Under the pieces are notes generated by a model. The model was given only the letters and a program-made list of their open reading frames with translations, was not told the DNA's origin and searched no databases. From NCBI RefSeq assembly GCF_932294415.1, contig NC_065536.1:13113974-13177973 (forward strand): a DNA stretch of 64,000 nt, read 5' to 3'. The number at the start of each line of letters is the position of its first letter. Within the stretch, counting starts at the first letter, position 1. Both the position numbers and the translations under genes were made by a program. Below are positions 1-11,865 of the stretch, piece by piece. The stretch is from Quercus robur. Its lineage: Eukaryota > Streptophyta > Magnoliopsida > Fagales > Fagaceae.

Positions 1-241
1 TATCCTTAAGTTTTGCCCCTACTTAAATGTAGACTGAACGAGTATTTTGGAATAAAAAAAAAATGGTCCAAACAGAAAAGCTCCTTAAATAGTAGTATAA
101 AAAACTACAAATTCCACTAAAAAAAATTAACATGATTATATATTTTGAAAATTTTTTGAATTGCATTTTCTTTATATTCTTAACACACATGTCAAATTTT
201 GTGTTAATCGGATGTTATTTACTATTCAATATATAAACTTA

Positions 242-500
242 GGGGAAATTACACTTTGCCTACCTATGGTTTGCTCTAAAATCACTTTGCCTATCCATGG
301 TTTAAAAATTGGCACTTTACCCACCTCAAGTATACTTTGTTTGTCTCTAGTTACCAACCTTGGTTAAAAACATGAGTAAATTTGTGTATTTACTACCCTT
401 TTATGCCTCTCTCCTCTCAAAACATAAAAATAAAAATAAAAACTAAAAAATCAAGAGAAAAAAAGATCTAAAAGCTACCCAAAAAAAAAAAAAAAAAAAA
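242..500 (+). mobile_element. Poly(A)-tailed retroposon-like insertion
   Basis: Relative to the paralogous copy (37461-37480, uninterrupted), about 258 bp are inserted after AAACTTA. The insert begins GGGGAAATTACACTTTGCC and ends in a 20-bp A run, after which AAACTTA recurs. The short direct repeat plus terminal poly(A) indicates target-primed insertion, as for a SINE or a 5'-truncated LINE. No tRNA-like A/B boxes or coding sequence were recognised, so the family is open. Confidence 0.6.
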
Positions 501-1080
501 CTTATTTTTTATGCATAATTTTAGACTACAAAAACTTAAAATTTAAACATTTGATTGATGACATAATTATTAATTTTTTATCTTTTAGAAATTTTGCAAG
601 CAGAAAAAGATATAAAAAGAAAATATAATTTAATAGTAAATTTGTCAAAATTCACATCCAATAAAAAGATATTGAATGGAGTTGTAGCTAAATTTTGTCC
701 ATAAAAAGATTTTGAAAGGAATTGTAGACTTGGGCTACAACAAAGTTTATACCCAAACTTTATCCTTAAATTAAATAAAGTTGCTGATTTATCCAGGGAA
801 AACAAAATTCACCTCATGTTTGCTTATGAAAATTTTGTTCAGAAGCTTTAATTGTTTTTGTTCACAAGCTTTAATTTTAAACTTTTTTTTTTCTTTTTGC
901 TTTCATGGGAAGAGGATTTGAATCCAAATTGTTATGCTACCATGCTACACAGCTCTTGGCTTGATTGGTACATTTCAACCCCCAAGATTTGAATTTAAAT
1001 GAAATTGTTATGCTATCATTTAAAGATTTATTAATAATTTTATTTTAATCCAAAACTTTAGAAGTTAAAAATGTAGCATT

Positions 1081-1122
<42 letters not shown>

Positions 1123-1899
1123 GGACCAAATTGTGAAAGAATCAAACTTAAAAGAATAAGTTATACTTGAAAATTTGTCCACATAAAATTTGTTAATTTG
1201 ATTTTAGAGGACCCCATGCTCCAATTTTATAATTCCTATCTTAATAGGTAGAAAAAAGAAAGGTAGATAGACATAGTAAAGAAGTGAAAGATAGGATTTG
1301 AACCACAGACATGGAATGTTACAAAAGTTGCTATTGGGCTATTGCCTATTACTTGAACCCAATTTCAGAATTTTAAACCACCAATCAATCATTAGGATAA
1401 CATTGTTGCAAAATTTTGTCAGAATAAAATCCATGTTCCAATCGTAGCATGTATCTCCCATTGAATTGCAACCTCGTCTATGCTCCATCTCATACGTGAG
1501 AAAGAAGCCTATGAGGCAAAACAAGCCATCATGAAAATCCCACTCACGATGAAATGCATATACAAAACAAAAGTATTGGCAATTAATTCCATGCTTTGAC
1601 TAGTCAGCCTAGAAACTAGAAAGGCCTATAAAAATAAAAAAGTGTGTTTTGATAGGTAAGTCTGTTCAGTAACTGAGTTTTATGGGTATGCCTTATGTGA
1701 GAATGGGACAAAAGGATGTGGGGCAGGAGCAAGAAACAGATAACTGGCAACAATATTTTGTGGGTCTAAAATTGTAAGCAATATTCATTTTCTGTCTCTA
1801 AAACATGTAACTTTGCCTGTTTGTGACCTAATTCGGTTGACCTTTTGTATCCCCATATCAAAAAGGCTGAAGTTACGGCAACAACATACACAAGAAACC

Positions 1900-2516
1900 T
1901 CATCTATATTCCTTCGGCAAGCAGTATCCGGACATGACTAGTTTGTCCGCAAACATCTTGCCAGTCTTGGGCATGACATGCCAATGCAACGTCAAGTTAA
2001 ACTCTTTACCACGAAGCTGGTTGCTTCCCTGCACAAATAAAAGGAGAAAGTAATTTTCTCATAAGCCAAGAAAGTGTGTGAGAGAATTAAATAAGACCAC
2101 TACATAAAGGCAGCATACCTGATCAATAAAACGATACTTGTTAGAGGTATGTGTCCAAAACTTTGCATGCTCTTTAGAAGCTATAATGCCATCCCAAAGT
2201 GAAATCTGCAAAATGAAATTTCAAAACAAATCATGCAATGGACATGGTATTTGTGCAGCAAAACATGAAATATATGACAATAGTCAAGTGGGCATGCCAT
2301 ACAGGCTGTTGTGGCACTGACATAGGCAATTGGGAACATGTAAAAGACCAACAATTTCTAGTTCAATACATCTCTAGAAATGAAGTACTAAACCGTAAAT
2401 ACTCAACACGACAAGATACAGAGGACTCAAAAATAAAATTGCAGCCAAATGCCAAAGCTTACCTGATTTAAGGAATTCTTTGGGGTTTCATACTCGGCAG
2501 CTAGAAATACGAAAAC
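1900..2516 (-). pseudogene. Signal peptidase complex subunit 3, truncated copy (exons 4-6)
   Basis: Three exons match the intact gene at 39991-44581: exon 4 at 2463-2516, exon 5 at 2119-2205 and exon 6 at 1900-2028, all with canonical AG/GT borders and a TGA stop. Exons 1-3 (start codon, signal anchor, first luminal segment) are missing because the duplication broke in intron 3 at about 7366. Exon 6 has a 3-bp insertion adding Gln (GSNQLRGKE) and an Arg-to-Cys change in the last ten residues. Intron 3 also carries 4.2 kb of nested Helitrons. No start codon is available, so it is a pseudogene, although the reading frame of the surviving exons is open. Confidence 0.88.
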
Positions 2517-2567
2517 CTGAAAAGATACAGTGGATAAAAATTCTAAATCAGCTTTGAACTTTATTAA

Positions 2568-5500
2568 TCTATATATCATATTATATTATATTATATTATA
2601 TTATATATAATAAAAGTTGAGCTTAGACGCCATGGTTGCACCACGTGACTACACCAAATTGCAGAAATTTTATTAAATTTTTAGATTTTTAAAGAACTAA
2701 AAATGAATAGTATAGTACCAGGACTCTAATTCATTCTTATTATTAAATAAAATTAGATTAAAATTATTTTTTTATTTGTTAGGATATATTTGTTAAATTA
2801 AGAGATAATATTTAACATACAAAAATTTAATTTAGATATATTATATATTATATTATATATATCATATCATATTATATCATATCATATCATATTATATCAT
2901 ATCATATTATATCATATTATATATAATAAAAGTTGGACTTAGACGCCATGGTTGCGCCATGTGTCTTCACCAAATCGTAGAAATTTTAATAGATTTTTGA
3001 AAAATAAATATAATTTCTTTTTGTTCTTATCTTTTTTTCCTATAATTTCTAAGTTGATAAAAATTTTAATTTGAAATCACTTCTTTAGATAAAGTTTGAT
3101 AGACACAAAAACTTGATAATTTAATATCAACTTAACCTCTTCTCATCCATTAAGGAAAAAAAAAATATATATTCTTAAGCTTCACACTTTCATAAATTTT
3201 TATAGATATATATATTTTTTGTTCTTATCTTCTTAAATTGCATGATTTTTTTTTTAGAAGATAAGAACAAAAAAATATATTGAAGAAAAAATATATTGAA
3301 GAAAAAATATATTAGTACATAATGACATATTTCATCAAATTGATTATAGGAAACAACAAAAAGAGGGGCTAACAATGGAAACGAAGCAATTGAAGAAAAA
3401 ATCTGTGCCGAAGTAAAGAAAAGAAAGATTGTGAAGAAGTAAGTACAATTGCACAAATAAAAATTATTTGGTTCTTTTTTAAAACTTCACACTATTTTTA
3501 TTTTCCTTAAGAAGAAAATAACTTTTGTATTTTTTCTGTTTTGCAAAGAAATAAAAAAAGAGAAAGTGGAGGACCAAATAGAAGTGTTAGACGATTAGAG
3601 AACATATAAAATATTTAAATGAAAGACTAATTTCATATTTAGAGTTTTAGATTGTTTTCATTTTAGAATGATTTGAGTTTGGAAAAATTTACTTTTAAGC
3701 TATTGTATATACGCTAATTCAGTTAATAGATTTTATTTCGGATAGGTTGACTTAGTTTATTGTACATGTTTTCGGTGTTGCACTCTTTTTTTAACAAATG
3801 CGTTACTAATTTTCTTTCATAAAAAAATGTGCTAAAAAGAAGGAAGGATTTTGATGAATATTACACAAGACTTCTTGCTAAGATTTCTTAATTGGAAGCA
3901 AGGTTTCAAGAGGTAAAGGATCACATAACTCTCTTATTTTTTAATTATACAAAATTCAATTATTTTTTAGATTTTAAAAAAATAGATATATATTTTTTAT
4001 CTTATATACAGAGAGAGAGATTTCATTAATAATTGTTATACTATTTTTACAATTTGCCATAGTTTTTAAAATATTTAAAAAAAAAATTTTTTTAAAAGCC
4101 CAACTTGAACTTACATAATATTCATTTTAATTGTTATTCAATTTAATTATTATCAAAATACCATGTGGCTTCACCAAATTGCAGAAATTTTATTAAATTT
4201 TTAGATTTTTAAAGAACTAAAAAGGAATAGTATACTATCAGGATTCTAATTTATTTTTATCATTAAATTAAATTAGATTAACATTTTTTTTTATTTGTTA
4301 GGATATATTTCTTAAATTAAAGGATAATATTGAACATACAAAAATTTAATTTAGATAATATTTATCATCTAATTAACATTGTTTTATTTGTTAGGATATA
4401 TTTATTAAATTAGGGGATAATATTTAACATTCAAAAACTTAATTTAGATAATATTTATCATCTAAATTTTCTAAATTTTAATATTATTAAATTAACATTA
4501 TTTGATCAAAATATCAAGCTACAAAACTTGATTATTAAGGGATAAGCACAATCCAAATTCTTCAAGAGGTAATTAATATAAATCTATCCCAAGAAATAGT
4601 ATATATCTCCAATAATTTGATAATCTCTATCTATTCTAAAAAACAGTATATATCTCCATTAATTTGATAGTTTCTACATTAATAACATTTAAAATATATA
4701 TTTATATATATATATATATATATCAAAATTCCTTATAGCTATCAACCACGTTCTCTTTCTCTCTCTTTTTTTTTTCTAAAAAAAAAAATTTATATGTTAC
4801 GTTATGTTGAATCAACTCTTTTTTTTTTTATTCTATTCATATGACCTTTTTTTAATTCCAATTTTTATGGGATAAAAACAAACACATTGATTAGATATCT
4901 TTAATTTCAATTAGATTTAAATGAATTATATTTCAAATGGAACTCCACCAATATATATAACCCTATATATCCTTTTTGGAGTGAAACTTATTTCAATGTG
5001 TGAATGCATAAATCTTATGGCAATGCAGGTATGCATTCTTTCTTCTTTTATTGTTATTATTTTCATTTTGTTTATTTTCTTTAGTGTTATTATTGGTTTT
5101 TTGTCTTCATGTGATTTTAATTAATGAATTCAAAACATTCGAAGACATTGTTAAGTTTCTAAAGGCTCCTTCTTCATTTTTGTATTTTGTTTTTATTAAA
5201 TTGATTAGGTTTTGTGTATTGGTTGCCTTTTGTTTAAATTAATTTTCTTAGCTTTGATCTAATTTATATGCTTAGGGTTAGGGTCTTAGAATTAATGAAT
5301 AAATATGGTTAGAATTAATAGATTAATTTTAACAATTTTCTTATTTGATTTTAATGTTACATCAAATTATCAAGATGTTCTACACGTGTATTCTTGAATT
5401 ATCAACTTAAATTTTAATTTATAATATTATCAAAATTATATTAATTTTAGATTTATCAATTGTTTAGTGCTTTTTTTCAATAATTATCAATTTAAAATTC

Positions 5501-6816
5501 AATTTGAAATTGTCAATTTAATTTAGTTTTAGGAAGAAATCTTACCCCTTATTTTAGTGAGACAATTATTTACACTTGATAATTTTTTCTTTTATATATA
5601 TTGAATCTATTAAAATATATAATTATTTATACATTTATTTTATAAGCTTTTTCATAAAACCGTGCAATGCACGGGCCTATAACTAGTATATATAAAACCG
5701 AAACTTTTAAAGCTCCTACAATTTTCCACGTCATCACTATTTTCTTTTTCTTTTTCTTTTTATTTTAGATTAATTTTATTTTTGGTTTTATATCTTATCA
5801 AGTATTACAATAGTTTAGTTTAAATAAAACTCTATTAGATATATGTTTCAAAAGTTTGAAAATTCTGTTTCAAAAGCTTGAAAATCCTATTTCAACTAAA
5901 ATTCTATAACAAAAATTTTCACAAATATAAACTTCTTTAAATAAAACTCTATTAGATGTATGTTTCAAAAGCTTGAAAATTCTATTTCAACTAAAATTCT
6001 ATAACAAAAATTTTCACAAATATAAATTTCTGCCAAGGTTGAAACCCTTCATACTCACTTAAATTTTTACAAAGAAAACACACATATCAAATTAAAGCCA
6101 TAGTAGGAAGCAAGTTGATTCTTCAACGAGAACAAATCCTGAAGTACAAAGGCCACCTAATCGCTTTTAGTTTTGAACTCAATTGTCTTATTAACAACAA
6201 AGTCTATGAATTGCAGTGATGGACAACCGTCCACAAATAACATCCACACAAGGGCCTGATGTTCTTCTTAATTATCTCATATAATTCTAGGAATTATTTT
6301 ATTTAATATTTTTTGGAATTAATATATTTAGATGGTTGGCATAGCAGACAACGTAAAAACAATTTTCTATTATTTATGTTGCCTTCTGCATAACCCTAAA
6401 TCAATGTTGAAAGGTTGTGTTTTACAACCATCTAATTTTGGTAACTAAACCCTGCACCTATGATTGTTTATGATTATTTTTGTTCATTATTTGTAGTTTA
6501 AACCCATTAAAACTTATTGCTTGATGGTATTTCATGGTTTTTTTCCCCTTTACTTTTTCTTTCAAGGTTGCTAGGAACACAACCTAACATGTGATTTTTT
6601 TTCATTGTTTAAAGTTTAGACCCATTAAAATTTAAAACTTATTACTTTATAGGTTCAAACAATGACTTCTTTATCAAATTGTAACACAAATTGAAGTTAT
6701 ACAAGAGAAATTCATGCAATAATGTAGTTTCTTAATCAATTTAAAATTTTATAAAATCATTTTAGTTTATCACATAAATAGGTAGGTTCCCGTGCATAGC
6801 ACGGGTTAGCGACTAA
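2568..6816 (+). mobile_element. Outer Helitron, split by a second Helitron
   Basis: It begins TCTATATA at 2568 after a host A and ends CTAA at 6816 before a host T. Just inside the 3' end lies the hairpin CCCGTGCATAGCACGGG (about 6789-6805), the classical Helitron 3' structure. The paralogue at 40650-40665 shows the uninterrupted A|T target. Unnested, it is about 1138 bp (2568-2575 plus 5687-6816). No Rep/helicase coding was seen, so it is non-autonomous. Confidence 0.82.
2576..5686 (+). mobile_element. Inner Helitron inserted in the outer one
   Basis: It starts with TC at 2576 and ends CTAG at 5686 followed by T. A 3' hairpin CCGTGCAATGCACGG lies at 5660-5674. The 5' end is an expanded ATATT tract leading into AAAAGTTGAGCTTAGACGCC. 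A second 5'-end-like block (tract plus AAAAGTTGGACTTAGACGCC) occurs at about 2850-2960. A roughly 200-bp segment at 2650-2845 is repeated directly at 4162-4360, so the element has itself absorbed a related copy. There is no transposase ORF; short ORFs inside are not supported as genes. Confidence 0.78.
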
Positions 6817-7466
6817 TATTAATATAAAACTAATAAAAGAATAATTGGCAGGAACTTCGGTGAAGAGTCAATTATATTCAAGCAAATCCATTAATATGAA
6901 TTGGCATGCAGTGTTTTATAAAGATTTTCAATTTTCCTGAAAATCATAGGAAAATAACACCAACCAAACAAAACAGAGGGAAAGAAAGAAATATGAAAAA
7001 TTTCTGTGCAATTAAATCAATCTTTAAGATATTCTAAACAGGATATCTAGAATGATGGATCCCAAACTCTTATTCAAAGATACACATATGAATACTTTAG
7101 AATTAGCATCAATAGAAAATAGCACTTTTAAGAAATTCTAAAACCCAGTGCAAATATATCAAATTACCAATCTTTAAAACATACCTAATCAGACACCTGG
7201 AGTTTTGGAAACCAAACATCTTAGCCAGAACCTCATATTTATACTCCATATATACTTACAAAATTTTTTTTTTTTTTAAAAGCACATATTTATGCTACAT
7301 ATATGAGCTGTGAGCATTATAAGTCCATAGCATTTCCCAAACATTAATTTCAGACAACCCTCTTTTCCCTATAAGACATATAAATAGTTAGACTATAAAA
7401 TTGAAATATGAACTTGAACTAAATTCAAGATGTTCAGTTTGGGCATTACAACTAAAGTTTTTTATT

Positions 7467-7846
7467 TGTTAGGAATGCTATAAGCATATGGATAATAATT
7501 GTTGTATTGAGATTTAGTTAGTTAGTTACAATTTCAAGCATGTTAATCACATTTAGCACATGTTGGAATTATTAATGCACATGGGGAATAATAGAACCAT
7601 TAGGATGAGGCCATGTGGACCAATGAGATTAGAGCTAGTCTCCTATAAATACATGATTGTAATCCAATATGAGGAAGGAATGAAGAATAAACCAAATTGT
7701 TAGTGCATTAGTGCATCTCTCTCTCTTAATCTCTCTCTTTCTCTATGGAGGGTGACTACCTCGAATTAAGTCAATTTCCCTACAATCCCCATCCATTCCC
7801 CTATAATTCCCATCAATCCCCATTAGGAACCATCGGGTTCCTAACA
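7467..7846 (+). repeat. 5' LTR of the small LTR element
   Basis: 380 bp, TG...CA ends with inverted TGTTAGGAA/TTCCTAACA. It matches 8632-9011 except for rare substitutions, for example GGAGGGTG versus GAAGGGTG near the CT-rich tract. Confidence 0.93.
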
Positions 7847-8686
7847 AATGGTATCAAAGCCGTTGATCCAGAGACGAGCAATTGTGATGAAAGAAAACTT
7901 TTGAAAAAAATACAAGGATTGTTGAACAAAGCCTTAGAAGAAGCTAAGGATATTTCAAAGAAGATGAAGGCCTTGGATGAATCTAACATGGCCATGAAGG
8001 AGGAGCTCTCAAGATTGCAAGAGGGTCTCGAGAACATGACGGAAGAGGAGTTACAATCTCTTGATTCAATGAAACTCGAAGAACAAATCAAGTTCCAAGA
8101 ATCTACTACTGTTGTGGCAAGCCGAAATGTTGATTTTTGTGTCAAAGTGGATGATGATATACATTTACATGCTGCCCTTGAAGTTCAATCGAAAGAATCA
8201 ACAAAGAAGGTGATGATGATCTTCCAAGAACCCATTCTTGATGCACCAATGGAGGCTTCCATTCAAGAGTCTATGATTCAAGAATTGGCAATCCAAGTGT
8301 CGGTGATCCAAGAATCCAAGATACAAGCTCCAAGAATTCTAATGGTTCTAGAATCAAATGAGGTCTTGAGGATGCTAGAACATTTCAAGGTTCAAAGAAC
8401 CAATGAGACCTTGAAGATTGAAGAACCATTGAAGGCTCAAGAATTTGAGCAAAGTTTGAAGATCTACGAAGAAGAAACCTTCATGTGCACCGGACCGCTT
8501 GTCAAGGAGAAATGCATGAATATGGTGATCAAAATGTCACTACGGTATTGGTCCATTGGAAGATCTCCTTTGATGAAGATGCTATTTCACAACAACACCT
8601 TGTGGGCAAGGTGTTTTCAAGGGGAGGGAAATGTTAGGAATGCTATAAGCATATGGATAATAATTGTTGTATTGAGATTTAGTTAG
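7745..8686 (+). CDS. ORF in the non-autonomous LTR element, unknown protein (313 aa)
   Basis: One frame stays open from an ATG inside the 5' LTR (7745), through the LTR end and the primer binding site, across the whole interior and into the 3' LTR. The product is charged and Glu/Met/Lys-rich. Residues about 45-105 form a likely coiled coil (KKIQGLLNKALEEAKDISKK onward). Residues about 175-240 hold degenerate repeats of the IQES/IQEL/LKIEEPLKAQE kind. No gag zinc knuckle, protease or RT motif is present. It may be a gag-like remnant, a captured host fragment, or an ORF kept open by chance. The start within the LTR is the only long-frame ATG, but translation is unproven. Confidence 0.45.
   Translation: MEGDYLELSQFPYNPHPFPYNSHQSPLGTIGFLTNGIKAVDPETSNCDERKLLKKIQGLLNKALEEAKDISKKMKALDESNMAMKEELSRLQEGLENMTEEELQSLDSMKLEEQIKFQESTTVVASRNVDFCVKVDDDIHLHAALEVQSKESTKKVMMIFQEPILDAPMEASIQESMIQELAIQVSVIQESKIQAPRILMVLESNEVLRMLEHFKVQRTNETLKIEEPLKAQEFEQSLKIYEEETFMCTGPLVKEKCMNMVIKMSLRYWSIGRSPLMKMLFHNNTLWARCFQGEGNVRNAISIWIIIVVLRFS
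7849..7862 (+). other. Primer binding site (Met-tRNA type)
   Basis: TGGTATCAAAGCCG starts two bases after the 5' LTR. It is close to the TGGTATCAGAGC complement of plant initiator Met-tRNA used by many LTR elements. Confidence 0.85.
8619..8631 (+). other. Polypurine tract
   Basis: AAGGGGAGGGAAA directly abuts the TG of the 3' LTR, the expected position for the plus-strand primer. Confidence 0.85.
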
Positions 8687-9011
8687 TTAGTTACAATTTC
8701 AAGCATGTTAATCACATTTAGCACATGTTGGAATTATTAATGCACATGGGGAATAATAGAACCATTAGGATGAGGCCATGTGGACCAATGAGATTAGAGC
8801 TAGTCTCCTATAAATACATGATTGTAATCCAATATGAGGAAGGAATGAAGAATAAACCAAATTGTTAGTGCATTAGTGCATCTCTCTCTCTTAATCTCTC
8901 TCTTTCTCTATGAAGGGTGACTACCTCGAATTAAGTCAATTTCCCTACAATCCCCATCCATTCCCCTATAATTCCCATCAATCCCCATTAGGAACCATCG
9001 GGTTCCTAACA
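8632..9011 (+). repeat. 3' LTR of the small LTR element
   Basis: 380 bp, same ends as the 5' LTR, followed by target duplication TTATT. Confidence 0.93.
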
Positions 9012-9310
9012 TTATTTTTATTTTTTAAAGTAAGCCTAATGTAATTTATAGATCTAAGAACTATAATTTGATTAGGATTTTTTCTAATTATTGTTTTCTA
9101 GGAAATTAGTTTTAGGTTTTTGCAAAGAAATTGCATGGATAATCCAGTTAGATGAGGGGCACAAACTTATTGAATCCCCACTTAATACTTGAACAAAATT
9201 ATTAAGAATCTCTTCTAAAAAAATTTTAAACCATATGTTAGAGAAACTCCTAATTATTTGATAAGATAATCTAATATTTTGTTATCTTATTTTTACTATT
9301 GACCGATAGC

Positions 9311-9755
9311 TAATTGCCTTCGTAGAAAATATGACTAAAAAAATCTATAGTAGTCATTAAATATAGGAACATACTCATGCATATTAGAACCTTTTTTCTT
9401 TTTTCATTTTGTTATCTCATTAGAACTTTTTTTTTTTTAATGAGAAAAACCATTAGAACTTGTAAGAGCATAAACTTGTTATGTGCATAAAATTTGTCAT
9501 TAAATATAGGAACATACTCATGCTTATAATTGCCTTAGTAGAAAATATGACCAAAAAAATCCATAGTAGTCATTAAATATAGGAACATACTCATGCATAT
9601 TAGAACCTCCTTTTTTTTTTCTTTTTTTTTTTCATTTTGTTATCTCATTAGAACTTTTTTTTTAATGAGAAAAACCATCAGAACTTGTAAGAGCATAAAC
9701 CTGTCAAGTGCATAAAAGTAGTCATTAAATATAGGAACATACTCATGCTTATAAT
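9311..9755 (-). repeat. Tandem duplication abutting the TIR pseudo-exon
   Basis: About two copies of a 216-225 bp unit run downstream of the dead TIR exon (TAATTGCCTT recurs at 9311 and 9527). The motif GTCATTAAATATAGGAACAT recurs four times. The edge at about 9719-9755 includes the exon-intron junction itself, so the unit was copied from the TIR donor-site region. Confidence 0.75.
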
Positions 9756-10230
9756 GCCAACCAGATATATTGGCAGCTTCATGTAAAGTTTCCCTCCAGC
9801 TTTGCACCTTCTTGTTATCTTTTAATTTTTCTTCATGTTTAGACAATGCATCTCCAAACTTTCCTTTTTGATTACGAACTTTTGATGGATCTATGTTGTA
9901 AAAAACTGGTTGCACTAATTGGTCATTCTTCTTACACTCAACAATCTTGGCAAGTTCATCCAAGCATCATGTGGAGGATGCATAGTTTTCAGAAAACACA
10001 ATTATTGAAATCCTTGAACTTTCAATGATTTTGATAAGTCTTGCAGAAATTTCTTCTCCCTTTTGAAGGTTATCATCAATAAAGGTGTTAATACCCTGTT
10101 GACTCAAAGCATTATACAAATGGCCTATAAAACCAAGACAAGTATCTTCACCTCTGAAACTTAAGAAGACATCAAAGTTCTTGGGTTGATGGGTGAAGGA
10201 GGAAGATGAGACTTCAATGACAAGAGCCAT
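9743..10230 (-). pseudogene. TIR-domain exon of a TNL receptor, nonsense-disabled
   Basis: The start ATG at 10230 opens MALVIEVSSSSFTHQPKNFD, a TIR domain parallel to exon 1 of the intact TNL (22972-23462). At the conserved KWCLDEL position the Trp codon TGG is TGA, stopping the frame after YASST (9967). The frame continues uninterrupted past it (CLDELAKIVECKK... GWHYKHE) to a donor-like A|GTATGT at 9743, matching the intact exon length within 3 bp. The stop falls just before the TIR catalytic glutamate. No NB-ARC or LRR exon follows, so even read-through would give only a TIR fragment. Confidence 0.9.
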
Positions 10231-10312
10231 GAAGATTTAGGTGTAGATGGTTGAGAAGAGCAGAAAAAGAAATATATTGATGAAATGGGATTTGGAAGAG
10301 ACCCTAGCGCTT

Positions 10313-10433
10313 GTTTGGATTGAGGGAAGAAAAAGGGGGAATGGAGGGGAGTAGAGTAGAATTGGCTAAAAATAGGTTAATTTGGGGTCAAATCTACTCT
10401 ACTCCCCTTCATTCCCCCTCAATGCAAATGGGC
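10313..10433. mobile_element. Short foldback MITE
   Basis: A purine-rich arm containing GGAATGGAGGGGAGTAGAGT and its complement about 40 bp later form a long hairpin, bounded by GCTTGTTTGGATTGAGGG and CCCTCAATGCAAATGGGCC. The composition matches the larger 42052-42866 element, suggesting one family. No target duplication was resolved. Confidence 0.55.
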
Positions 10434-10439
10434 CATAAG

Positions 10440-11660
<1,221 letters not shown>

Positions 11661-11679
11661 TTTCGCATCTCACTCAGCA

Positions 11680-11825
11680 ATATAGACCCCATCAGGCTCA
11701 ATACAAAGAAAAAAAATGCAGTCACCATTCCCATAATCATTTCCATAAATATTGGTTGTTCTATATCGCTAAAATTTTTCCAACTCCAAGCCCAACAGGC
11801 ATGTCAGTCAAACATTGGCTCGACT
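11680..11825 (-). pseudogene. Cation/calcium exchanger fragment 1
   Basis: Parallels 15355-15490 at nucleotide level (GACCCCATCA..CTCAATA, GCAGTCACCATTCCCATAA, CCAAGCCCAACA). It is short and interrupted. On its own it is unreadable as protein, and it is assigned through its better-preserved sister at 15310-15660. Confidence 0.55.
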
Positions 11826-11865
11826 ATATACATTATATTGAGCTATGTATAGCCTATAGTCTTTG

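Larger units (their letters stand above)
100..7366. repeat. Segmental duplication, left copy
   Basis: This stretch is collinear, in the same orientation, with about 37340-41286. Exons 4-6 of the signal peptidase gene, their introns and the flanking AT-rich DNA match closely. Similarity ends abruptly at about 7366 (right copy 41286), just after a shared CAGACAACCCTCTTTT, inside intron 3 of the parent gene. The left copy is longer because it holds a poly(A)-tailed insertion (242-500) and nested Helitrons (2568-6816). The right copy instead holds a TIR element. The left limit is approximate because the edge lies in a repeated MITE-like sequence. Confidence 0.85.
7467..9011 (+). mobile_element. 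Small complete LTR retrotransposon with cargo-like ORF
   Basis: Two 380-bp LTRs (7467-7846 and 8632-9011) begin TGTTAGGAA and end TTCCTAACA. They are flanked by the 5-bp target duplication TTATT (7462-7466 and 9012-9016). A primer binding site TGGTATCAAAGCC (initiator Met-tRNA type) follows the 5' LTR, and a polypurine tract AAGGGGAGGGAAA precedes the 3' LTR. The LTRs are nearly identical, so insertion was recent. The 785-bp interior has no gag, protease, RT or integrase, so mobility would depend on enzymes from elsewhere. It resembles a TRIM/SMART-like element but is larger and carries one long ORF. Confidence 0.93.

Noticed and set aside
1096..1115. AT microsatellite as an element end
   Set aside because: Simple repeat only, with no terminal structure on either side.
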